Positions 47,935-60,086 of a stretch of 64,000 nt of DNA are shown piece by piece. Within the stretch, counting starts at the first letter, position 1, and every line of letters starts with the position of its first letter. Origin of the DNA: RPQJ01 sp963746325 (GTDB lineage Bacteria; Pseudomonadota; Gammaproteobacteria; Steroidobacterales; Steroidobacteraceae); the NCBI GenBank assembly GCA_963746325.1, contig CAVVBC010000005.1, positions 806,001 through 870,000 of the forward strand. The letters run 5' to 3'. The position numbers were made by a program, and so were the translations under genes. The notes under the pieces are model-generated. The model was not told the DNA's origin. It searched no databases and saw only the letters and a program-made list of their open reading frames with translations.

Positions 47935-48938
47935 ATGTCGAAAGTGGCCCAGCCTCCCCGTACCTTTCAAGACCTGCTGTTGACGCTGCAACGGTATTGG
48001 GCCGAGCGCGGCTGCGTGATCCTGCAGCCCTATGACATGGAGGTGGGCGCGGGCACGTTCCACACCGCCACGTTCCTGCGGGCGGTCGGACCGGAGCCCT
48101 GGAGCGCCGCTTACGTGCAGCCTTCGCGTCGGCCCACCGACGGCCGCTACGGCGACAACCCGTTCCGGTTGCAGCACTACTACCAGTACCAGGTGGCGAT
48201 CAAACCCTCGCCGCCGGACATGATCGAGCTGTACCTCGGTTCGCTGCGCGCGGTCGGCATCGACCCGCTCGTGCACGACGTCCGCCTGGTCGAGGACAAC
48301 TGGGAGTCGCCGACGCTCGGCGCCTGGGGCCTCGGCTGGGAGATCTGGCTGAACGGCATGGAGGTCACGCAGTTCACCTACTTCCAGCAGGTGGGCGGAC
48401 TCGACTGTCGCCCGGTCATGGGCGAGATCACTTACGGCCTCGAGCGCCTGGCCATGTACCTGCAGGGCGTCGAGAGCGTGTTCGACCTGGTCTGGGCCGA
48501 CGGCCCGCTGGGGCGTGTCACGTACGGCGACGTCTATCACCAGAACGAAGTCGAGCAGTCGAAGTACAACTTCGAGTACGCCGACGTCGACGAGCTGTTC
48601 CGGCAGTTCGACGCGCATGAGAAAGAGTGTCTGCGGATGCTCGAGGCGAAGCTCTCGTTGCCGGCCTACGAACGCATGCTCAAGACTTCGCACACGTTCA
48701 ACCTGCTCGACGCGCGCAAAGCCATTTCGGTGACCGAACGCCAGCGCTACATCCTGCGCGTGCGCACCCTGGCGCGCGGCGTGGCCGAGGCGTATTACGC
48801 GAGCCGCGAGGCCCTGGGCTTCCCGATGCTCGGAAACAGGGGACATTCACCCATTTCCGAAAAGGGAGAATGTCCCCTGTTGCGCACGTGGATCCGCCGC
48901 TGCCCGAGAAAGGCCTGTCCACGGGGGGCCTGGCATGA
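47935..48938 (+). CDS. glyQ: Glycyl-tRNA synthetase α subunit; 3' end altered by a REP-like palindrome
   Basis: GlyQ forms the α2β2 synthetase with GlyS. Homology is near complete from FQDLLLTLQRYWAERGC through ISVTERQRYILRVRTLARGVAEAYYASREALGFPM, where E. coli GlyQ has only four or five residues left. Here a palindrome (48835-48881) follows at once and removes the usual stop. As printed the frame then runs on inside glyS. One missing base in the insert would instead give a tail AHVDPPLPEKGLSTGGLA ending at 48936-48938, overlapping glyS ATG as ATGA. That form is adopted here, since it looks natural and gives coupled translation; either way the tail is longer than usual. Confidence 0.9.
48835..48881. 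repeat. REP-like palindrome inside the glyQ 3' end
   Basis: Perfect 14-base arms, AACAGGGGACATTC at 48835-48848 and GAATGTCCCCTGTT at 48868-48881, surround a 19-base loop in which CCC and GGG can also pair. GGGGACATTC palindromes of this kind resemble repeats mobilised by RAYT transposases in gammaproteobacteria; that origin is inferred. Confidence 0.75.
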
Positions 48939-51069
48939 CGGCCAGCACCCGCGACTTCCTGGTCGAGATCGGCACCGAAGAACTGCCGCCGAAGTCGTTG
49001 CTGAACCTCGGCAACGCGTTTGCGGATGGCATCGCCAAGGGTCTCAAGGACGCCGGCGTCGCCTACAAGTCGCTCGAACAGTTCGCCACGCCGCGCCGGC
49101 TCGCGGTGCGGGTCAAGAAGCTGGTCGAACAGCAGCCGGACCGTCCGCTCGAAAAGCGCGGTCCGCCGGTCAAGGCCGCGTTCGACGCCAACGGCGCGCC
49201 CGACGCAAGCCGCGCTCGCCTTCGCGCGCGGCTGCGGCGTCGAGGTGGCCGCGCTCGAGAAAATCGAGACGCCCAAGGGCGAATGGCTCGTCTTCCGTGG
49301 CACCGAAACGGGTGCGCGCACCGTCGACCTGCTGCCGGCCATCGTCACCGCGTCGCTCGATGCCTTGCCGATTGCCAAGCGCATGCGCTGGGGCGCGGGC
49401 GAAGCGCAGTTCGTGCGCCCGGTGCACTGGGTGCTGATGCTGTGGGGTGGCGACGTCGTCGACGCCGAGGTGCTCGGCCAGAAGGCGGGCAACCTGACGT
49501 ACGGTCACCGCTTCATGGCGCCGAAGGCGCTCAGGATCTCGAGCCCGTGCGTCGTACGTCGGGACGCTGCTCAAGCGCGGCAAGGTGATGGCGGACTTCG
49601 CCGCCCGCCGTGAAACCATCCGGGCCGGCGTCACCGCTGCGGCGGAGCAACTCGGCGGCAGCGCCGTGATCGACGCCGCCCTGCTCGACGAAGTCACGGG
49701 CCTGGTCGAATGGCCGGTGCCCCTTGCGGGCCGCTTCGATCCGCAGTTCCTCGAACTGCCAGCCGAAGTGCCGATCGCCACGATGCAGGAGCACCAGCGG
49801 TATTTCCCGGTACGCGACGCGCAGGGCCGCTTGATGCCGTGGTTCATCACGGTCTCCAACATCGAAAGCCGCGACCCGTCGCAGGTCATCGCGGGCAATG
49901 AGCGCGTCGTGCGGCCACGGCTCACCGACGCTGCGTTCTTCTACCGGACCGATCGGCAGCAGCCGCTGTCGGCGCAGATCGATGCACTGAAGCGCGTCAC
50001 GTTCCAGACCCAGCTCGGATCGCAGCACGACAAAGCGGAGCGCGTCCGCGCGCTGGCCAATGCGATCGCGACCACGATCGGCGGCGACGCAAAGTTCAGC
50101 GATCGCGCCGCGCAGCTCAGCAAGTGCGACCTGCTCACGAACATGGTCGGCGAGTTCCCCGAGCTGCAGGGGCTCATGGGGCGGTACTACGCGTTGCACG
50201 ATCACGAGCCGGCGGAAGTCGCGGAGGCACTGCGCGAGCAGTACTTGCCGCGCTTCGCGGGCGACGAACTCCCGGCGACACGCACCGGCATGGCGCTCGC
50301 CATCGCCGACAAGCTCGACACGATCGCGGGCATCTACGCCACGGGGCAGAAGCCCACGGGCACGCGCGATCCCTTCGGCCTGCGTCGTGCTGCGCTCGGC
50401 CTGCTGCGCATTTCGATCGAACGCGAGCTCGATCTCGACCTGCAGCGGCTGATCGAACAGGCCGTCACGGCAGCGCGGGCTGACATGGCGCGCGTCGCGG
50501 CAGACCAGGGCAAGACGCTGGTCGCCATCGATGCGGAGAAGCTGCCGGCCGAGGTCTACGACTACATCATCGAGCGGCTGCGGGCGTACTACGTCGAAGG
50601 CGGTGCAGGCATCGCGGTGACGCCGGAAATGTTCGACGCCGTGCTCGCGACACGTCCGGCGTCGGCGCTCGATTTCGACGCCCGACTGCGCGCCCTGGTG
50701 CAGTTCCTGCAGTTGCCCGATGCGGCGAGCCTTGCCGCCGCCAACAAGCGCATTGCCAACATCCTGAAGAAGGTGACGGAACCGGTCGGCGACACGGTCG
50801 ACGATGCACGGCTCATCGATCCGGCGGAACAAGTGCTGGCAGAACAGGTGGTGGCGATTGCGCGCGACGTCGAGCCGATGTTCGCGGCGCGCGACTACAC
50901 CCCGGCACTGCAGGAGCTCGCCGCCCTGCGCAAGGCGGTCGACGATTTCTTCGATTCCGTCATGGTCAATGCGGACGATCCGGCCCTGCGGGCGAACCGG
51001 CTGGCATTGCTCAACCGGATGCGCGGCCTGTTCATGCGCGCCGCCGACTTGTCGCGACTGCCGGGTTAG
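48935..51069 (+). CDS. glyS: Glycyl-tRNA synthetase β subunit; two frameshifts
   Basis: GlyS carries the tRNA-binding part of tetrameric glycyl-tRNA synthetase. The start TRDFLVEIGTEELPPKSL is canonical. An extra G near 49202 and an extra T near 49549 split the frame; correcting both gives APTQAALAFARGCG and RISSPASYVGTLLKRGKVMADF. The rest runs intact with EHQRYFPV, VISNIES-like ITVSNIESRDPSQVIAGNERVVRPRLTDAAFFY, RDPFGLRRAALGLLRI and a C-terminal anticodon-binding-like domain ending at 51069. Reconstructed length is about 710 aa (E. coli 689). Confidence 0.93.
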
Positions 51070-51812
51070 TGCGGATGCTGCAGTGGATACGCTCGGTGAT
51101 CTACACCGTGCTGCTGTTCGCCGTGACGGGCGTGTTCGGCGTCATCGTGCTGGTCTCGGCCGTGCTGCCGCTCAGCATCGAACAGCGCTACGTCATCCCG
51201 CGCACCTGGGGGCTGTTCCTGACCTGGCTGGCAAAGGCCGTCTGCGGGCTTGGCTACACGATCGAGGGCCAGGAGAACCTGCCGCAGCGCCCGTTCGTTT
51301 CGCTCTGGAAGCATTCGTCCGTCTGGGAAACGCTGGCGCAGATGTTCGTCGTGCCGCCGGCGGCCTGGTCGCTCAAGCGTGAGGTGATCTGGATCCCGAT
51401 CGTCGGCTGGGCCGTGAGCACGTTCAAGCCGATCGCCATCAACCGCAGCGCCGGGCATTCGGCCGTGAACCAGATGGTGTCGCAGGGGCGCGAGCGGCTG
51501 GCCGCCGGCATGGGCGTGATCGTGTACCCGGAAGGAACCCGCATGGCGCCCGGCCAGACGCGCAAGTACGGGGTCAGCGGCGCCTTGCTCGCCTGCGAAA
51601 CGGGCGCGCCGGTGGTGCCGATCGCGCACAACTCGGGCTATTTCTGGCGCCGCCGCAGCCTGCTGAAGAAGGCGGGCACGATCCGCGTCGTGATCGGCCC
51701 CCCCATCGACCCGACGGGCCTGACCCCGCGTGAAGTCAACGAACGGGCGCAGCAGTGGATCGAGGCGAAGGTCGCCGAAATCGTCGCGCAGCCGGGCGGG
51801 CAACCGCGCTGA
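51069..51812 (+). CDS. plsC: 1-acyl-sn-glycerol-3-phosphate acyltransferase (PlsC family)
   Basis: A 247-aa membrane acyltransferase. One or two N-terminal helices (VIYTVLLFAVTGVFGVIVLVSAVL) precede the PlsC domain. Motif I reads KHSSVWET, so the usual Asp of HX4D is a Glu. Motif III is VIVYPEGTRMAPG and motif IV VVPIAHNSG. It makes phosphatidic acid or acts on a related lipid. GTG 51069 overlaps the glyS stop by one base. glyQS-(gmhB)-plsC is a common order in gammaproteobacteria; gmhB is absent here. Confidence 0.88.
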   Translation: MRMLQWIRSVIYTVLLFAVTGVFGVIVLVSAVLPLSIEQRYVIPRTWGLFLTWLAKAVCGLGYTIEGQENLPQRPFVSLWKHSSVWETLAQMFVVPPAAWSLKREVIWIPIVGWAVSTFKPIAINRSAGHSAVNQMVSQGRERLAAGMGVIVYPEGTRMAPGQTRKYGVSGALLACETGAPVVPIAHNSGYFWRRRSLLKKAGTIRVVIGPPIDPTGLTPREVNERAQQWIEAKVAEIVAQPGGQPR

Positions 51813-51814
51813 AG

Positions 51815-51934
51815 TTGCGCGTCGGCTTCACGGACATGCTCGGCGCGGGCCTGCTGTTCCTGATCTTGTCGGTGATCGTGGTCCTGAAACGCAAGGTCGA
51901 CTGGTACCGGGAAACTGCGAAATCAGCGTGCTGA
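51815..51934 (+). CDS. Possible 39-aa single-helix membrane protein
   Basis: From TTG 51815, two bases after the plsC stop, a frame encodes one strong membrane helix (LGAGLLFLILSVIVVLK) followed by a basic, hydrophilic tail. ATG 51836 is an alternative start. The helix and its position suggest a real small protein, but no homolog is recognised and there is no good ribosome site. It overlaps the end of the TfoX-N gene on the other strand by 12 bp. Confidence 0.35.
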   Translation: MRVGFTDMLGAGLLFLILSVIVVLKRKVDWYRETAKSAC

Positions 51935-52288
51935 CCGGGGTTTCGGCGTCTTTTTCGGTCTCGAGCTGGACAGGGGCTTGGCCTTGGGCGCCGGCAACGC
52001 GCCTGCCGTTGCACGCACGATCGCCGATGCAGCCTCCGCATCGTCGAGCAGCGCGTCGATCAGGTAGTACGGCTTGGCGCCCGGATAGGGCGGGGCTTCC
52101 TGCACCCGCCCGAGCAGTGCCTTGCCGGCGTCCGTCGGCTTGAGGAAGAACTGGTTGTCGCACACGAGCGCGACGACCTTGCCGTCGCAGTAGACGGCGA
52201 ACTCGCCGAACATCCTGCGATGCGACACCTTGCCCGCGCCTCGAATCTGCTCGCAGACGTACTCGACGAAGCCGATGTCCGATGCCAT
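51923..52288 (-). CDS. TfoX N-terminal domain protein
   Basis: A 121-aa protein. VSHRRMFGEFAVYCDGKVVALVCDNQFFLKPTDAG is the TfoX-N signature, and APPYPGAKPYYLIDALLDD completes the domain. A basic Pro/Lys tail follows. It lacks the C-terminal helix-hairpin-helix part of full Sxy/TfoX, so a competence role should not be assumed. Confidence 0.9.
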   Translation of the reverse strand: MASDIGFVEYVCEQIRGAGKVSHRRMFGEFAVYCDGKVVALVCDNQFFLKPTDAGKALLGRVQEAPPYPGAKPYYLIDALLDDAEAASAIVRATAGALPAPKAKPLSSSRPKKTPKPRSAR

Positions 52289-52382
52289 CGCAGCCTCCGC
52301 TCACTGCAGGAGAGTCAGGACCTAATGGTACCGCTACCTGAGGCATGGCGACGTCGACTGGCGTCGCCAGCGGGCGCAGGTC

Positions 52383-54794
<2,412 letters not shown>

Positions 54795-55135
54795 CGTGCG
54801 AGGTGCAGCGTCGGGTCGTCGAGGGGGCGGCGACTATGCGCGACGAGGTCGGGCACGACAAGGCTTGCCGAGGCCGCCCAGGTGATGTTGGCGGTGGACC
54901 GGGCGGTCCTCACTCCTGTTGCCTTTCAATTCCAGGCTTGCGGGACCTTGTGTTGCCTGCACCCTGGCGCTGATCCTCGGCTTGTCTTGCGCGGGTCTGG
55001 AGCTGCTATTTGGTTGATAATCAGACTATTTATTATTCATCTGCAACGGAATCATCATTAAATAGTAAATACGCTTCGTGCGAGGGTGCGGTCGAATTCA
55101 TGACCCTTGAAGGTGGGTCGCCACCGTGGGTGGCA
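54795..55135. other. Intergenic region with an AT-rich inverted repeat (341 bp)
   Basis: No coding sequence was recognised. At 55010-55075 base composition turns sharply AT-rich. ACTATTTA at 55025-55032 pairs with TAAATAGT at 55059-55066 around a 26-base loop that contains CTGCAAC. This lies between the tex start and the end of the anti-sigma-like gene, both on the minus strand, so it could carry the tex promoter and a terminator for nothing upstream. The first part (54795-55000) shows nothing notable. Confidence 0.5.
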
Positions 55136-55945
55136 TCACTTCACCGAACGGGCCCAGTCGCGGAGCGAGTCCGGGAGAGACGCGTCGGCGCCTGGATCCG
55201 CGGTACGAAACGCCCGCAGGGCATCAGCCGCCGCGGTGACGTCGCCGTTCGCGTGCAGCGACACGATCTTTGCTGTCCATGCCGCCGCGTCGAGCGGCCC
55301 GGCGACGCCGAGATCCTTCTCCCGCGCCGACGACGCCACCGCGGCGGCACTCGCGTTTCGACCCGCCATCGCCGGTGATATGGCCTCGCGTCGATCGGCA
55401 CCCGCTGCGCCGGCCGACGCCATGTCAGCCGTCGCCGCAGTTTGGTCGTCAGTCGTCACCGGTGACGCAGGTACCCGGGGCGGCTCAGGGACCGCGCCTG
55501 GCGCCGGCGCACGGTCGGGAACGACGACCTGCTCAGGCCGGGCCAAAGCCTTGGCTGCACTGGATGACGGGCTGGGGTCGGTCGCTGCTGGGACCGAGGA
55601 GCTGCGCGGCTGCGATTCGACCGGGGCCGGAAGGGACTCCGTCCGCTGCACCGACGACTCGAAATCGTGTTCCCGCGGCAACATCTGCACCAGGACGAAT
55701 GCGAGCCCCGCCACCGTGGCCGCCGCGGCCAGTGGCTGCCACTGCCGCAGCCAGGTCCGGGATCGGACGCGGACCGGGGCCGCATTCGGTTGCTCGCCGC
55801 GTCCGCGACGGCCTTGCGTGCTGCGGCGATGATCGCGGCATCGAGGTGCGACGACGGCTGTTCGTCCGACGCCTCGCGCCACGCGCGCGCCAGGTCGTCG
55901 TCGCGGCTCGACGGATAGCGAGCCTTCGCGGTCGTGGTTGCTCAT
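55136..55945 (-). CDS. Putative anti-sigma-like membrane protein paired with an ECF sigma factor; two frameshifts
   Basis: The reconstructed protein is about 270 aa. The cytoplasmic part, read in an alternate frame between about 55905 and 55785, is SRDDDLARAWREASDEQPSS...AAIIAAARKAVADAA, a helical head of the kind seen in proteins coupled to ECF factors. A membrane helix follows (WQPLAAAATVAGLAFVLVQML), then a Pro/Ala/Ser-rich periplasmic part and a helical end (WTAKIVSLHANGDVTAAADALRAFRTADP). The ATG at 55945 overlaps the sigma gene stop as ATGA, so translation is coupled. No zinc-binding anti-sigma motif is seen, so the anti-sigma role is inferred from layout. Confidence 0.7.
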   Translation of the reverse strand: MSNHDREGSLSVEPRRRPGARVARGVGRTAVVAPRCRDHRRSTQGRRGRGEQPNAAPVRVRSRTWLRQWQPLAAAATVAGLAFVLVQMLPREHDFESSVQRTESLPAPVESQPRSSSVPAATDPSPSSSAAKALARPEQVVVPDRAPAPGAVPEPPRVPASPVTTDDQTAATADMASAGAAGADRREAISPAMAGRNASAAAVASSAREKDLGVAGPLDAAAWTAKIVSLHANGDVTAAADALRAFRTADPGADASLPDSLRDWARSVK

Positions 55946-56522
55946 TGCAGGTCCTCCAGCGTCTCGCGCAGCCGGCGGTACGCGTAGCGCAAGCGGCTCT
56001 TCACCGTTTCAGCCCGAAGTGGCCGTCAGGCTCGCGATCTCGTCGAGCGAGAGCCCGCCCTCGATGTGCAGCAGGAATGCGTCCCGCTGCAGCGGCGGCA
56101 CGTCGGCAAGCGCCGCGACCAGGCGACGGCGAGTCTCGGCGTCGATCGATGCGTGCAATGGATCGTCGTCGACCTCGCGTGACGCGGCGACGCTTTCCTC
56201 CGCCTGCGTGACGATCGCCGTCGTCCTCGAGGGACGCCAGCGAGACGCCATGGCGCGAGCGCCAGTGATCGACCAGGCGATGCCGTGCGAGCGTGTACAG
56301 CCACGTGGAGAATTTCGCCTGCGCCTCGTAGCGCTCGCGCGCACCGATCACCCGCAGCCAGAGGTCCTGGTGCAGTTCGTCCGCCGTAGCCGTGTCACCG
56401 CCCGCGTGGCGCAGGAAGTAGCGGTAGGTGGCGCCTTTGTGCCGCGCGTACAGCGTCTCGAAGGCCCGCGCATCGCCCTGGCCGTAGGCACGCATCAGCG
56501 CCTCGTCCGTGCGTGGCTCCAT
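55942..56522 (-). CDS. ECF-type RNA polymerase sigma factor; two frameshifts
   Basis: About 193 aa after reconstruction. Region σ2 is clear: DEALMRAYGQGDARAFETLYARHKGATYRYFLRH, then DELHQDLWLRVIGARERYEAQAKFSTWLYTLARHRLVDHWR. Region σ4 is in the next frame: LVAALADVPPLQRDAFLLHIEGGLSLDEIASLT, then SAETVKSRLRYAYRRLRETLEDLQ after a second break near 56010. The first break is near 56225. The stop at 55942-55944 overlaps the downstream membrane-protein ATG. ATG 56522 is preferred; ATG 56543 would add seven residues. Confidence 0.85.
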
Positions 56523-56591
56523 CTCGGCAGTGAGTGGGTGCATCCGTCGCGCAGTATCGAGCGGCGCGACGGATGCGGCAATCGCGCGGCG

Positions 56592-57418
56592 TCATGGATC
56601 CGGGACGAAACTCAGCGCGCCCGGGAACGGATCGGGATCTGCGCGAGGCATGGCGCGCCCCGGCAGGACGCCCATCGCGACCAGGGTTTCGCGGCGCTCG
56701 TAACGAATCGCGACCAGTTCGTCGGGCCGCGCGCTGGCACGCTCGAATTCGACCTGCTGCACGGGCGAGTACTCGCCGCGTCCGTGTCCCGTGCCGAGCG
56801 ACGGCTCCTGCATCGCCGGTGCAGCGGCATCGGCACTTGCGGCGCGGCTGTCGACCGCTTTCCCAGCTGCATCGGCTTCCGCCTTCTCGCGCGAAGGCGC
56901 GGGAGCGGTCGACGTCGGTCGCTGCTGAACCAGCCCTGTCGTTCGATCGGTCGCTCGCGAAACAGCGCCACGCCGATGACACCCAGGTCATTCGGTCGAC
57001 CGGTGCGAGCGGCATACGAGGCTTCCGGGTCGGAGAAGTAGAAGGCCGCGGTCCGGTTCAGGTCCTTGCGCCAGCCTTGCACCGTCACGTAGCCGCCCGG
57101 CTCGATGACGTAGCCCGATTGATCGGGCGACGCGGTTTCGCCGGTCACTGCGTTGACGCCATCCACGCTCAGCACGGCGAGCAGCCGCTGGTCGGTGCAG
57201 TTGCGGATGCGAACGGCGTACTCGTTGCCGGGGTGGCCTTCGACATACCGGCGCCCGTGATGACGGTAGACGGGCAGGGCCTCGCCGGCGCTGCGGTCGT
57301 AGACGTCGACACGCGCCAGTGAGTCGGCTCGTACAGCGGCAAGTGGCACGATCGCGGTTGCCAGAACGGTCGCCGCTGCGGTCGCCAGCAGCGTGCGGCG
57401 GTTGATCGGAATGCTCAT
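56592..57418 (-). CDS. Secreted protein of unknown function upstream of the ECF sigma gene; one frameshift
   Basis: About 275 aa. The N terminus INRRTLLATAAATVLATAIVPL has paired Arg before a hydrophobic core, so Tat export is possible. The mature domain (ALPVYRHHGRRYVEGHPGNEYAVRIRNCTDQRLLAVLSVDGVNAVTG, then GYVIEPGGYVTVQGWRKDLNRTAAFYFSDP) is a compact β-rich fold I cannot name. A missing base near 56925 shifts the frame; beyond it come an Ala/Glu linker and the end QQVEFERASARPDELVAIRYERRETLVAMG. It is 69 bp upstream of the sigma gene on the same strand, so it is probably part of that module. Confidence 0.7.
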
Positions 57419-57584
57419 GGCTCAGGCTCCGTTTGCAGGGTGTGCATCCCTGTAAACGGTCGACCGGGACCTGCGGGGTTAAATGCGCAGGCGCGTGATA
57501 CCCCGTTTGGCCGCCGAGGGGGGTGTGGTAGCGTCTCAACTCGAGCGAAAGACGATGACGGTTCGTGACCGGGGGGGGACCGCA

Positions 57585-59526
57585 ATGGATCGAACGACAG
57601 TGTTCATCGCGTTTTCGTCGACCGTCATGGCGGCCGCAGCGGCGGCACCCGTCCCCGATGTGGGCTGGAGCGCCTATGGCGGCGACGCGGGCGGCACGCG
57701 CTACTCGACCGCCGCACAGATCACGCCGGCCAATGTCGACCAGCTGGAAGTGGCCTGGACCTTCCGCACTGGAGAACTGGGCCAGGGCGTGAAGGACTGG
57801 AGTCGCTCGGCTTTCGAAGCCACGCCGATTCTCTACGACCGAACCCTGTATCTCACCACCAGTAGCACCGATGTCGTCGCAGTGAACGCCGTCACCGGCC
57901 AACTGCGCTGGCGACACGACAGCCGCAGCCGCGACGACCTGCACTATTCCGACGGCGTGTCGCGCGGAGTGTCGCTGTGGGTCGACCCTGCGAGCCAGCC
58001 GCAAGCCGTGTGCCACGCGCGCATCTTTGCGCCGACGCTCGATGGTCGCCTGCTGGCGCTGGATGCGGCCACGGGCAAGCCCTGCGTCGAGTTCGGCGAG
58101 CGCGGCGCCGTCAACTTGCTGCTCGACGTGCGGTCACAGTTCAAGGAAGGCGACGAGTGGCGGGACTACCTGGTCACCTCGCCACCGGCGGTCCTGGACG
58201 ACAAAGTCATCGTCGGTTCTTCCATCGGCGACAATCGCGCGGTGCTCGAGGAGCTCGGCATCGTGCGGGCCTACGATGCACGCAGTGGCCGGCTGGTCTG
58301 GAGCTGGGACCCGATCCCGCGCGAGCCATCGAATCCGGTCTACAAGGAATGGAGCCCCGCGAGCATCGCGACAGCCAGCGCCGCGAATGCCTGGGCGCCG
58401 CTGTCGGTGGATGCCGAGCGCCGTCTCGTGTTCGTGCCCACGGGTTCGGCAAGCCCGGATTTTTTCGGCGGCCTGCGCCCCGGCGATAACCGCTGGGCCA
58501 ACTCCATCGTGGCCCTGGACGCCGACACGGGCCAGCTGCGCTGGGGACAGCAACTGGTGCACCACGACCTGTGGGACTACGACCTGGCGTCACAACCGAC
58601 CCTGGCGAACCTGGTGCGCCGGGGCAAGCGCGTGGCTGCCGTCATCCAGGCCACCAAGATGGGCTTCCTTTTTACGTTCGACCGCGACAGCGGCACGCCC
58701 GTGTTCCCGATCGTCGAGAAGCCCGTGCCGCAGGACGCGGTGCCGGGCGAGCGGCCATCACCGACTCAGCCCTACCCCCTGGCGCCGCCCGCGCTCGCGC
58801 GCCAGGGACCGGTCACGCCGGAGGACGCGTGGGGACTCACGTGGTTCGACACCCGTGCCTGCCGCCAGCGTATCGAGGGCTACCGGTCGAAGGGCATGTT
58901 TCAGCCGCCGACGCTGCAGGACTCGCTCATGCAACCGGGTAACGCAGGGGGATCGAACTGGGGCGGGATAGCATTCGATCCCCGGCGCCAGCTGGCCATC
59001 GCGAATACCCTGAACCTGCCGTTTGTCGTGGCGCTCGTGCCGCGCGAACGACTGCAACAGGAGATGGACTCCGGCCTCTACGACGACTTCGACTTCTCGC
59101 GGCAACACGGTACGCCGTACGGCATGCGCCGCACGTCCTTCACCTCGCGCCTTGGCATTCCTTGCGTCAAGCCGCCCTGGGGTCAACTCACCGCCGTGGA
59201 CATGACGCGCGGCACGATCAAGTGGCAGATTCCGCTCGGCGTTACGCCGTTCATTCCGCTCAATCTGGGCCTGCCGGGCCTCGGCGGGCCGATCGTGACC
59301 GCCGGCGGACTGGTGTTCATCGCCGCCAGTTTCGACGATCGACTGCGTGCGTTCGACACGGACAGTGGTGACGCTGGTCTGGGAGGTCAAACTGCCGGCG
59401 GGCGGACAGGCGACGCCGATGACTTACATCACCGGCGGACGACAATACGTCGTCATCGCCGCAGGCGGCTACAAGGAAGACAGCACGCGCGGGGACTTTC
59501 TCGTCGCCTACGCGTTGCCACGCTAG
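57585..59526 (+). CDS. PQQ-dependent quinoprotein glucose dehydrogenase-like enzyme, periplasmic; one frameshift
   Basis: An eight-bladed propeller dehydrogenase of about 646 aa. A signal peptide replaces the five membrane helices of E. coli Gcd, whose C-terminal domain it otherwise matches: WSAYGGDAGGTRYSTAAQI, HHDLWDYDLASQP with the catalytic Asp, SNWGGIAFDPRRQLAIANT, and RLGIPCVKPPWGQLTAVD. No CxxCH heme motif is present, so electrons must go to an outside acceptor. An extra G near 59366 breaks the frame; without it the end reads TLVWEVKLPAGGQATPMTYITGG...AYALPR and stops at 59524. It is divergent from the sigma-factor module by 166 bp. No pqq synthesis genes are here. Confidence 0.88.
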
Positions 59527-59577
59527 TCGGAAGGATTTCGAAGTGCACAGCATCTCTCGTGCCACGCAGGAGGACCC

Positions 59578-60027
59578 ATGAAAGCAACCCCCTTGGGCTG
59601 GCCGCGCATCTCGTCCGGCGTTTTTTATCGAGAGCCGGCGGCCATGATCGATTGGCTGTGCCGGGGCTTCGGCTTCGAAGTCCGGCTCAAGGTCGTCGGC
59701 GATGACGGCCGGATTGAACACAGCGAGCTCACGTTCGGTGACGGACTCATCATGGTCGGCGGTGAAAAGAGTGGTCCGGCGCGACGGTTCGGGGTGGACA
59801 TGTCGAGCCCGCTCAGTGCTGGCTGCAATACCCAGAACCTGATGGTCTATGTCGATGACGTCGACGCTCACTGCGCACGGGCACGAGCCGCCGGAGCCAC
59901 GATCGTCGAGGAGCCGTCCCTGCACGATTACGGCGAGGCCTACTGGTCCGACCGTGCCTACGGGGCCACCGATCCAGAGGGTCACCTGTGGTGGTTCGTG
60001 CAGCGGATGCGCGATCCTTCACGTTGA
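59578..60027 (+). CDS. VOC (glyoxalase/PhnB-like) family protein
   Basis: A 149-aa protein with paired βαβββ units: SSGVFYREPAAMIDWLCRGFGFEVRL, ELTFGDGLIMVGG, NLMVYVDDVDAHCARARAAGATIVEEP and DPEGHLWWFVQ. The GHLWWF end and DVDAHC helix are typical of PhnB-like VOC proteins. Substrate unknown. It follows the PQQ enzyme by 51 bp on the same strand. Confidence 0.9.
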   Translation: MKATPLGWPRISSGVFYREPAAMIDWLCRGFGFEVRLKVVGDDGRIEHSELTFGDGLIMVGGEKSGPARRFGVDMSSPLSAGCNTQNLMVYVDDVDAHCARARAAGATIVEEPSLHDYGEAYWSDRAYGATDPEGHLWWFVQRMRDPSR

Positions 60028-60086
60028 CCGATCCGTTGCAGTCATTGCGCAACTCGCTTGCGCTCAGGCACACGAGGTAGCGATCA

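Noticed and set aside
47935..49437. GlyQ as a 500-aa protein running into glyS
   Set aside because: Beyond the palindrome the residues are Arg-rich out-of-frame glyS, and an indel in the region easily explains the lost stop.
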